This document shows, piece by piece, positions 24,101-35,900 of a stretch of 64,000 nucleotides of DNA (position 1 is its first letter; each line of letters opens with the position of its first letter). Position numbers and translations under genes: made by a program. This DNA is from Plecoglossus altivelis (taxonomy: Eukaryota; Chordata; Actinopteri; Osmeriformes; Plecoglossidae). Location: the NCBI GenBank assembly GCA_036571765.1, contig BROE01000004.1:5176453-5240452 (forward strand), in the 5' to 3' direction. The notes beneath the pieces were generated by a model that did no database searches, had not been told where the DNA came from, and saw nothing but the letters and a program-made list of their open reading frames with translations.

Positions 24101-24923
24101 AGAAACTGAGTAGAGACTGTGTAGAGGCTGTGTAGACTATGAGCTGCGTAGACTAGAGGCTGTGTAGACTAGAGGCTGTGTAGAGGCTGTGTGGAGGCTG
24201 TGTGAGGCTGTGTGCATTCGGGGGTAGCAGGGTGGCAGTGGTGTGGCTGTGTCGCTGTGTGAAGGCGTTGAGGCTTGTTGTGATTAAGGGGTACAGGACT
24301 GGCAGTGGTGTAGGCTTGTGTGATGCGTGTGGTGATTAGGGGTACAGGGTTGACCAGTGGGTGTGAGGCTGTGTGAGGCTGTGTGATTAGGGGGTACAGG
24401 ATGGCTGGGGTGTGAGGCTGTGTGAGACTGAGGGCTGTGTGTGAGACTGTGCAAGGGGTGTGTGAGGCTGTGTGAGGCTGTGTGATTAGGGGGTACAGGG
24501 TGGCAGTGGTGTGAGGCTGTGTACACGCTGTGTACACGTGTGTATGTGTTTATGTTGTGAGTATGTATGCCTGTGTGTGCTTTTCAACATGCAGTACATG
24601 CAGGTGTTTGGCTAATATTCCATAGAGACTGACTAGCTCCAGACCCTCTGGAAGGACAAGATGCTGGGGACATTTTTGTAGTGATGACAATATGAATGAT
24701 ATTCAAAGAAAGGTGAATGTGCATTCACTATATTTCTTTGCCTTGAAAACTCTTTCAATATGAATATGTAATGTTGAACAGTAACAAAAGTTGAGACGCT
24801 TCTATTAAAGTTTTCAACTTACACATCAGAACACCAACAAGAGACTACTGTTAGTGCAAACCATTAAACAACCCTCCTTATACACATGACACACACACAC
24901 ACACAGACACACACACATACACT

Positions 24924-24956
<33 letters not shown>

Positions 24957-25650
24957 AGACACACAGGCATCCAAACCCACACAGACAAAAACACATGCAC
25001 ACACAGCCACACACACATGCAGATATCCACAAATATTCACACAAAGACACAAACCAGCGTGTCACACATACGCACTCACTGACCTCCTCAGGCAAGCCTA
25101 GCTAAGCTTAACTCTAAACCTAACCTAACCCTAACCATAGCGTAACCCTAACCTAATGCTAGCCTAACACTACCCTAGCCCTACCTTATCCGTAACCCTA
25201 TCTTACCACAACCTTACACTAACCCTACCCTACCCTATCCTAACTTTAACCTTAACTCTAACCCTAACCCTACCCTAACCTAGCCTAACCTAACCTTAAC
25301 CCTACCCTACCTCACCCTACCCTACCATACCCTAACCTAGCCTAACCCCAGCCCACATGGACATCAGGCCACCCCAAGGCTGGTTCTGTGTGATACCAGG
25401 AGCTCAGATTGCTGAGGTCAGATGGGTCCACCTCTCCAGAGCCATCAAACATGGCGGAGAAGCATATGTGCTTCATCCGAGCTTCTCAGGACACACACAC
25501 ATTTACACACACATTTACACACACATTTACACACACACACTTGTACATGCATGCAGGCATTCATGTCGCTCGCATGAAAACACAGACACCCACATGTGTG
25601 CATACACACACTTGTGCACATGCACACACATACTCTCACACACACACATA

Positions 25651-25695
<45 letters not shown>

Positions 25696-27326
25696 CTTAA
25701 AGGCTCCCACATGAAGGCATCAAAAGCTCCACAGCCAACTTTATGGCGTTCAGATGGCAGCAGATTTGATATTTTCCTACCACAGTGGGGGAATAAAACT
25801 TGCCACTAATTTGGACTGCAAGCGCCGACGCTAACTTTCAGCAGCCGACCAACGGTGTTGTCCAGATGTGTGGATTTTCTCCTTCTTAATAGCCGACTTA
25901 AACGCATTAAACAATCACACCCTCTCCAGCTATGTCACAGGAGCTCTTGGGGGAACCGGTGTTTGGCAGTACTGAACGCCAGTGCCCAGGTACTGGAGAT
26001 ACGGGGCGGTCATGGGTATTACCGCTGGGCCTCAACAGACACACTCTCAGGGCACCCTGGTGGCTTGCTGGTTAAGTACATGGGGCAGTGCACCACCACC
26101 ACGACCCTGGTTCAAATCCACCCCGGTTCGTTCTCTCTGTCTCTCCTACTTTGCCTGTCCAACAAAGGAAGAAAATGTCTCAACAAAACTGTATTTGAAA
26201 ACCTTTTTGACTTCTGAACTTGCTAAGCAGCGTGGGAGAGAACTTGGGCCTGCAGTGAAAACAGCCTATAGGAAGCAAATGAAGCCTGCTTGGATGACAG
26301 ACTTGACATGAAAAGCTCTCCTGTGTGTTTGGGTTCAGCTTTTGTACAGCGTGCCATAGTTAAAGCATCAGTCCTCAGATCAGGACAAAGGAGCAGAGCT
26401 TCTGACCAGGGCGTTACCTGGCGCTTTGGGCTGAAAAGCGGCCATGTTTGTGTTTACATTGCGGTGGAGAGAGCTACCATTTGCAGCGTCGTGAAAAGCA
26501 GGGCTTGTTTGCCTGACAGAAGAGGTAATCCTTGTTACTTTGCTGCTGTTAGAGCCTCTTATCTTGTTATGGAGCGTCCTGGGTGGTATTTCCAGCAGAC
26601 AGGAGACAGCAGTTATTGGGTCGTATTTAAGTTTACAATGTGTTTCACCAAAGAAAGGCATTGAAGGATTTTTCTTGTTGCGTTTACAATTCCCGTTGGT
26701 TTCTTTCATTGGTTATACCTCGTCGTTCTTCGCCATAGCTCAAAAGGCTACCCAGAGTAGTGTGTGTTTTTTAGTGCGACGTGGTTGTGTAATTTGGTTT
26801 CACTGAAAGGAAACTTTCCAATCTGTCTTGGAGTGTGTGCTGAGGAGGAGGGAAGGCCTGCACTGTCATGCCTACAGCAGCTGATGGCATTAGAGTTAGG
26901 ACGAGTGATCTCGCCCAGGTTAGGGGGGCTGCCGCTATAACTTAGACCCCCAAACTCCTGACCCTCTCCACCTCTCCCAGAACCGCCTCAAATGAAATAA
27001 AGCCTTGTGATGTTATCAGGGTGATTGGTGCCAGTAAGGCTTGTCTGGGCCTGTGTGTGTGATTGTGTGCGTGTCCGTTGGCGCAGATGGGCTGGGCCAG
27101 GGCATCCATACTGGCCTATACACACACTGGTATGTGTGTGTCTGTGTGTGTGTGTGTATGTGTGTGTGTCGGTGTGTGTGCGTGCGTGCTGAAGGTGGTA
27201 GATGGATGAAAGCCTCCTTAACGATAAGCTATGCAGGAGCCATGCCAAGAGCAGGAAATGTATCAGCATGATAACGTCCAGGGGGGGAAGAGAGAGGGTG
27301 GGAGAGAGAGAGGAGGGGGGAAGAGA

Positions 27327-27368
<42 letters not shown>

Positions 27369-27485
27369 GGAGGGAGGGAGGGAGGGAGGGAGGGAGGGAG
27401 GAGGAATGAGATGACACAGGGACACAGAATACCCACAGGAGGATGCCTGGGGCCAAGCCTTGCCCCATCGCTCACACCCATGACA

Positions 27486-27516
<31 letters not shown>

Positions 27517-27986
27517 CATGTATGCTTGTGTGTTCCTGTTTTATTAGGGAGAGAGGTGGAAAGATTTGTGTTATTTTAGCTGGCACCTCCGGCATGAGAC
27601 AGTTTGAAACACCTAGTGTGCTGTTTGTCATGAGGAGCTCCGATTCACACACAAAGAACTCACCTGGAACCAGGACCATGAGGATCACATCCATACCTGA
27701 CTTTCATGTAACTCATCATGGCAAGGCCAGGGTATGGCTGCGTTCTAGCTGGACAGACGCTAGAGGGGTGTGTGCCTGTGTGTGTGCGGGCCTTTGTGTG
27801 TGTGTGTGTGTGTGGTGGAGTGTGCGTGTGGTAGAGTGTGTGTGAGGGGGGAGGGGGCGGTCGTGTGTGATCTTTATTATCCATCGCTTGCTTTCTTGTC
27901 TGTCCTTTGCCTCTCTAAGCACAGCAATACCAACCTAGTTGAATGCCCAGGACACACACATACACAGACATACACACACACACACA

Positions 27987-28025
<39 letters not shown>

Positions 28026-29849
28026 ACAGACACAGAAGGGCAGCATGTGTGCCAGGGTCTTGGCACAGTACCGCGACACCCTACCACCCATCCCTGTGCC
28101 CCAGGCCTTTGGCATGTGAGAGACCAGTTTTATAGCTTACTGTGTGTCTTTGAAATGGTCTTTCCCCCCCTCTCCTATTTGGAGTGTGTGTGTGTCGCAT
28201 TGTGTGTGTGTCGCATTGTGTGGGAGTCGCATTGTGTGTGTGTGCGCGCTGAGGGCCTTGGTATTTTACTGCGCGCTGTAACTGGGGCTGGGCTGCCAGC
28301 TGGGTATCATTAGCCTGGCCTAGTCTGAGTCAGGAGCCAAGGAATACTCCACACTGCTGGGGTCATTAACCCACTCTACGCCAGCCAGCCTGCCAGCCCC
28401 CTCCCTCCGTCCCTCCCTCCCTCCCTCCTCCAGGCTCACTGCACAGACCCACCTCTGCTGGGCCCACCAGCCTAGCCCCCAGGCCCCTGAGGAAACAGGC
28501 CCCAGGACCCCCTTCGTTCTTGGGGACACAATCTTCACAGAGCCCCCTCTAAAGCCCCTCCAAGCCCTCGTAGACGCACCCAAACTCTCAGCAGAGAGAT
28601 GGGATCCTGCTGCTGCTGATCCCCACACAGGAAGCGGAGGTGATCCCTGCTAACGATCCGGGTGAGAAAAAAATGATCAGGGACTTTGAGTCATCGTCGT
28701 TGTCTGAGCGAACAGACTGCAAAACCAGGGCACGCGCGCACACACACTTAAAGTCACACGCACACACGCACTCTTTGCACTGGGTGCTGTTGCAAGACGA
28801 TGAGTCAGACACAGAGAAATGCCACAGAGAGCTTAGCTAATGCACTTCTGAAGCAGGGGCTTTCTTCTGCTCCAGAGGCAGAGCCAAGAGCCAAGAGCCA
28901 AGAGCCATAGCTCTTACTGACAGGGCCGTCCATCCAGTTCTCTTTCACGAATTGTCCCCAGCGCCCCGCACCGCCCCGGGTAGCGGCTCCACAACAGGGG
29001 ACGAGCAGCGGCCTAGGTGTTATTGTACGGCTCATGCTGGAGACATCCGATACCTTTATTGTTCCATTTACTCATTTGACCCGCATCCCATGAGGCATAG
29101 GGGTCAGGGCGCTGTATCAGGATACCTTGTACAGGTGTGTGTGGTGTGTGACTGGTTCCTGTGTGTGTGTATATGTGCGTGTGGGTGTATGTGTGTGTGT
29201 AAGGGAGAGAAAGAGAGCGGTGAGGATATTGTGTGTGTGAAAGAGAAAGAGAGAGAGAGAGAAAGCGTGTGTGAGAGAGAGAGAGACAAACAGAGTGTGT
29301 GTGTGTGTGTGAGAGAGGGGGTGGGGATGTTGTGTGTGTTTGTGTGAGAGCGTGTGTGTGTGTGTGAGAGAGAGGGGTGGGGATGCTGTGTGTGTTTGTG
29401 TGATAGTGTGTGTGAGAGAGACACTGTGTATGTGTGTGTGTTGTGTGTTGTGAAAGTGAGAGGAGGAAGAGAGGGAGAGAGACTGTGTGTGTGTTTGTGT
29501 GTGTGTGTGTGTGAGAGAGAGATGAGAGATGAACGAGAGAGAGAGCGTGTGTGTGTGTGGTTTAGTGTGTGTGAGAGGACGAGAGAGCAGAGAAGAGAGA
29601 GAGAGAAGAAGAGGAGAGAGAAAGAGAGAACTGGTGTGGAGAGAGAGAGAGAGAAGAGACTGTGTGTGTGTGCCATGTGTGTGCATGTGTGTTGTGTGTG
29701 AGAGAGAGAGGAGAGAGAGAGAAGAGAAGAGAGAGAAAGAGAGAGAAAGAGAGAGGAAAGACGAGAGAGAAAGAGAGAGAGAGAGGAGCGTGTGTTGTGT
29801 GTGCTGTGTGTGGGTGTGTGTTGTGTGTGAGGAGAAGAGAGAGAGAAAG

Positions 29850-29880
<31 letters not shown>

Positions 29881-29930
29881 GAGAAGGCGTGTGTGTGTGT
29901 GCATATGTGTGCGTGTGTGTGTGTGGTGGT

Positions 29931-29981
<51 letters not shown>

Positions 29982-32900
29982 AAGAGAGAGAGAGCGTGTG
30001 TGTGTGTGTTGTGTGCATGGTGGTGTGGAGGACCTTGACATAACCATGGATTCCCACACACACACACAGATTAGGGAACACTGTGTCTTTAAAGTCTTTC
30101 TCTGGCTGACAGGCCTTTCTCCAGGCCCTGCTCAGATTGGCAACAGATGCACTAAAACACACGCATGGACCAAACACACACACACACAAACACAACACAA
30201 CCACACGTGAGTGGTTAGGGAAGGCGCAGGGCTGTTTTCCAGTTAGCATGGCGCAGTCACCTGTGTGAGAGCCTCTCTCTGCTGCTATGCCGACTCTCCT
30301 ACTGTGGTCTTGCTCCTCAACCTCTTAATCTAGTCGGGAGCGTCTATTTCTTTCTCTTCTGTCTCTCCCTCTGTCTCCGTTTCCCTCTCGCTCTGCTCCT
30401 ATCTCTCTCCATCTTCTGCCTTTAATGCATCGCATATTCTACAGAGCAAAGCAGGCTTCTAAACCATGCCATACTCCACGTAAAGCCACAGTCCTTTAGT
30501 AGCACACGCTCTTACACACATCGACAGGAACAGAAAAGATGTGCGCCTTTATGGAACACACTCTCGCTCGCCACTCACAAACAAACACAGTCACAAGGCA
30601 CATACAATAGACACACAAACTTAGGCTAAACTGTTATCAGCTCGACTAGGGGTGATACTAAGCAGCCCTATCACCTACACCAGGAAGGCTGGAGTGGGAG
30701 TCAGAGGGGTCAGGAGAAGGGTGCGAGGGGGAGGCGGGGCTGCAGATTAGGAGAGAGGAGATTAGGAAGCGAGAACAGAAGGGGGCAGGAAATGAGGTGA
30801 AAGAAAAAGGGGAAAAAAAAGAAATGAAGGGAGGAAGAGAGAGCAGAGGTGAGGATGGGTGAAGAGCAGGTGTGGAGGGGGACAGGGGCTGGGTGGAAGA
30901 GCGGGGGTGGCGGGGGCGAGGGAGGGGTAGAGTTGGGGTTGAAGGGGCAGGGGGAGGCAAGGGTGAAGAGGAAGGAGAGAGGAGGGAGGGAGAGTAGGGG
31001 TGAGGGAAGGAGGAGGGGGAGGAGAGCAGAGGGTANNNNNNNNNNNNNNNNNNNNNNNNNNNNNNNNNNNNNNNNNNNNNNNNNNNNNNNNNNNNNNNNN
31101 NNNNNNNNNNNNNNNNNNNNNNNNNNNNNNNNNNNNNNNNNNNNNNNNNNNNNNNNNNNNNNNNNNNNNNNNNNNNNNNNNNNNNNNNNNNNNNNNNNNN
31201 NNNNNNNNNNNNNNNNNNNNNNNNNNNNNNNNNNNNNNNNNNNNNNNNNNNNNNNNNNNNNNNNNNNNNNNNNNNNNNNNNNNNNNNNNNNNNNNNNNNN
31301 NNNNNNNNNNNNNNNNNNNNNNNNNNNNNNNNNNNNNNNNNNNNNNNNNNNNNNNNNNNNNNNNNNNNNNNNNNNNNNNNNNNNNNNNNNNNNNNNNNNN
31401 NNNNNNNNNNNNNNNNNNNNNNNNNNNNNNNNNNNNNNNNNNNNNNNNNNNNNNNNNNNNNNNNNNNNNNNNNNNNNNNNNNNNNNNNNNNNNNNNNNNN
31501 NNNNNNNNNNNNNNNNNNNNNNNNNNNNNNNNNNNNNNNNNNNNNNNNNNNNNNNNNNNNNNNNNNNNNNNNNNNNNNNNNNNNNNNNNNNNNNNNNNNN
31601 NNNNNNNNNNNNNNNNNNNNNNNNNNNNNNNNNNNNNNNNNNNNNNNNNTGGTGTTGCGATGTGTATTGCTTAGTGTGAATGTCTGTGAGAAGAGAAGGA
31701 GAGAGAGAGAGAGAGAGAGAAGAGAGAGGAAGAAAGAGAGAAAGAGAGAGAAAGAGACGAGAGATGAGAGCGTGTGTGTGTGCGAGTGTGTGTGCGTGTG
31801 CTTTTTGTGTGTGTGTAGAAGAGAGAGAGAGAAGATATGAGAGCAAAGATGAGAGAAAGAGAGAGAGAGAAGAGCGTTGTTTGTGTGTGCATATGTGTGG
31901 TGGGCTGGTGTGTGAGAGAGAGAGAGAGAGACAGAGAGAGAGAAGAGAAGAGAGAAAGAGAGAGAAAGAGAAGAGAGCGTGTGTGTGGTGTGTTGCATGC
32001 GTGTTCTTTTTTTTGCTGAGACTTGGACACTACCATGGATCCCACACACACAGATTAGGGAACACTGTGTCTTTAAAGTCTTTCTCTGGCTGACAGGCCT
32101 TTCTCCAGGCCCTGCTCAGATTGGCAACAGATGCACTAAAACACACGCAATGGACCAAAACACACACACACACCACACACACACACACACACCACACGTG
32201 TTGGTGTTAGGTCTGCAGGGCCTGTTTTCAGTTAGCATGGAGCCAGTCACACTGTGTGAGAGCCTCTCTCCTGCCTGCTACTGCCACCCTCCTCTGTGGC
32301 TCTGCTCCTCCAACCCTGCTCTTCTATCCCTCTAGCTTTCTGGAGCTCTCTATTGCTCTCTATTTGTCTCGCTGTCTCTCTCTTTCCCTTCTCTGTCTGT
32401 CTCTCTATTTCTCTGTCTCTCTCCTTCTCTTCTGTCTCTCCCCTGTCTCCGTTTCCCTCTCGCTCTGCTCCTATCTCTCTCCATCTTCTGCCTTTAATGC
32501 ATCGCATATTCTACAGAGCAAAGCAGGCTTCTAAACCATGCCATACTCCACGTAAAGCCACAGTCCTTTAGTAGCACACGCTCTTACACACATCGACACG
32601 CCTTTGAAACCCCCCCCCCCCAAAACCCCCCCCCATCTCCCACTCACAAAACAAACCATCTATTCACACACATACACACAAACACTAAACTGTTTCCTGA
32701 CCTGGTGATTAGCCCCTATCACCTAAACAAGCTGTGGAGTCAGAGGGGTCAGGAGAAGGGTGCGAGGGGGAGGCGGGGCTGCAGATTAGGAGAGAGGAGA
32801 TTAGGAAGCGAGAACAGAAGGGGGCAGGAAATGAGGTGAAGATGAAGGAGGAAGAGAGAGCAACGAGTGAGGTTATTGGGTGAAGAGCAGGTGTGGAGGG

Positions 32901-35900
32901 GGACAGGGGGAGGAGCGGGGTGGGGGGAGTGGGGTGAAGGCAAGGGAGTGCAGGAGATGAAGAGGAGATGGAGAGGAGATGGAGATAGGTGGTGAGGAAG
33001 GAGGAGAGGAGAGCAGGGGTGAGGGGAGGAGGAGGCGGAGTAGAGCAGGGGTGAGGGGGGAGGAGTAGGAGGTATGATGCCATGGTAGGGGTAGGATGGA
33101 GACGAGGAGAGCAGGGGTGAGATGAGGCAGCAGGCACCTTAGGGACCCCTAGATCACAGCCATGCTAATGAGGAGCTGCTTTACCAGCAGCAGACGTGTC
33201 AGCTAACCCCTGACAGGTGCACCCTGCATGTGTGTGTACGTGTGTGTGTAGGTGTGTGTAGGTGTGTGTATGGGTGTGTGTACGTGTGAGTCTGCGCAGG
33301 CCCCAGTGGCCTTGCCTGCAGGCAGCTTTGTTCCATATGCAAATCTGTCATCGCAGCGTTGTGTCGCTCTTGGTGGAATGCGTAGCACGGCCAATCTGAA
33401 CCCCAGGAATGCTGCAGTACACACATGCACACACACACACATACTCATACACACACACACACATGCATAGATACACACACATACACACGTACATACACAC
33501 ACATACATAGATACACACACATACACATGTACATACACACACACATACACACGCACACACCGATCGATGCCAGATGATGGCTTCCTGCCCTCCATGGGTT
33601 CTGACACTTGCAGTCGCTCTTTGTTAACACTGAGAGCTGAGCGCGTCTTCTGTGTTCCTGTGGCTGAAACTAGATTACAGGTGTCACAGCAAAGCAGAGT
33701 GACACTCACACGTCCCTGCAGTCCCACGGCCTGTCTGCGGGCCTCTCGTCTGTCTGGCCTGTCAGCCCGCCTCCTCATGGAGCTCCTCTGGACGTGGGCC
33801 GTGTGCACCTGCTCTCTCTCTTTCGCTCGCTCGCTCGCTGCTCGTACTTTTAAAGCAAACAATCGCCCAGGAATCCGGAAGGAAAGAAGGCAGATGGGAA
33901 GTTCTGCTCCAAGAGAATGGATCCAATGGGTCTGGAGTTTGGTGAAACACCGACCCCCCTAGAAGGATGAGGATGTGGAGGGAGGAGGGTGGTGGTTCTA
34001 CCTGCTGGAGGTTAGGAGCAGCGTGGAGGTGAAGACAGACACAGAGGAGCCAGCCGGAGCAGCTGCTCTCAGCAGCGTGATGTGACTACGGCGCCTCGCT
34101 GCAGAGCGCTCGCATGGCCTCGCACAGCCTCACACGGCCTCACACGGCCTCGCACGGCCTCGATGGCCTTGGACGGCCTCGCACGGCCTCCTTGCTTTTG
34201 CATGACCACGGCAACTCAATCTGGCTCTTTAACCTCTCATCGCTGGCCGATTTACAGAAGTGCCAAGGAAGAGGGAAGGAGGAGGGGGGTGTGGAGGGGG
34301 AGGAAATTGGGTCATTAGTGCTGGGAGCGTGTTCTACAGAGAGGAGGGTGCATGTGGGGTAACTGGTAGTTGACCTTGGCGGTCAGTGGCGGAGGGGGAA
34401 TGGCGTCGTGTGGACGATGGTAATTACTGCAAATTGAATCAGAGCACGAGCAGCGATGACGCCTTAATGAAGGTTTTTATTGGCTGGAGCGCTCGCTCCC
34501 TCTCCGTGATTTGTGTGGCCGCGTGCGTGCACAGGTGTGCGTTTGTGTTGGAGTGTACACGCAGAGCACGTGTGCCCTCATACATGCGTGTAGATGTGTC
34601 TTGGTGTGTGTAGACATGTGTATGTCGTCCGAGCGCCGTGTGTGGCGACGTCTCGTGTTAGGTGTGTGTTTCATGACATAGAGCCTGATGGGTAATTTCA
34701 CACCGTCGCACCATGCAAGCTGTCATTACGACATGTCTCCTCCTGATTGGCTCATTTGCATACATCTCTCTCTCTGATGTTCCTGTAGTGTTTCTCTCTT
34801 TTCCCTCCTGCTTGTTGGGGAAGTTGATGAAATTTGTCTTTGGCCGTCATTAAGCAGCCATCAGCTGCCAGGCTATTAGCTTCCACGGTCTCTTAACAGC
34901 ATATGGCACCCTGTGGAAGATGTGACAAGATGCAAATGTGAGGGGGATACTTTGTTTAGGTAGCCGCACACAAATAAATGCATGCACGGCCGCACACAAT
35001 CACACACGCAGATACCCCTCTCTGTTAACACTCCAGCACACACGCACAACTATGTGCGTGCATGGTCACTCGTAATCACACACACACACACACACATGCA
35101 TGCATGCATTCATGCATGCACAAAGACACACACTAAAAGGCACACAGGTTTTTCAGGGAAACTCCCTCGGCAGAGTGAGAACGTTGTAATCTTATCTCTT
35201 CTGATCTACGTTCGTACAATCGTATCTGTTTTAATCTCACCCAGCTTTAATAAGGCATCCCGATATAACCAGTGATAACATACACCACAATCTGTTTATA
35301 ATTCATCTTCCACTGCAGATTATGTAGTTTGCTCCCTAAGGATCCTCAACTTCTCTCTTTACCTCCATTCCTCTCCTGTCCTCTTCCCCTCCTCCCCCCT
35401 CTGCTTGCTGCTCTTTCTCCTTTCCTCCTATTCTCCTCCTCCCTTCCTCCTCCCATTCTCCTCCTCCCCCTCTCCTCCTTCGGCCGTCCTCTTCTCTCTC
35501 CTCCTCCTCTCTCCTCCTCTGTCCATGCTGTGAGCTTTCCAGCACTCTCTTGCCAAACGTCCGTGTGATGCCGGGCCAAGCTAAACACAGGCATGCAGCC
35601 CGCCACACACACACACGCACACACAGACAAACATACATACACACACAGACAAACATACACACACACACATGCACACGTACACAAACAGACGTGCGCGCAT
35701 ACACACACGCCCACACACACACAACGCACACAGACATAGACACACGGACATACACACACAAACACACACGTGTGAGTGACGGCTGCTAGGAAGTCTCCAC
35801 TAATGACTGAGAAAAAAACAATAGCAGTAAATGAGCTGCTCGTTAACACATACTGACCCCGCACCCCCCACCCCCTGCCACCATCCCTCCTCCCCCCCAG

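Noticed and set aside
23942..24545. CRISPR-like array
   Set aside because: The units are contiguous 10-bp minisatellite repeats without unique spacers, in a vertebrate intron.
25105..25352. True chromosome end
   Set aside because: The units are degenerate and flanked on both sides by bcl11b intron sequence.
29104..30249. Open frame of 381 codons on the minus strand
   Set aside because: It is a translation of GT/GA microsatellite (Ser/Leu/His/Thr only), with no protein-like composition.
30658..32049. Open frames of 200-460 codons crossing the gap
   Set aside because: They run through the undetermined bases and simple repeats; there is no coding evidence.
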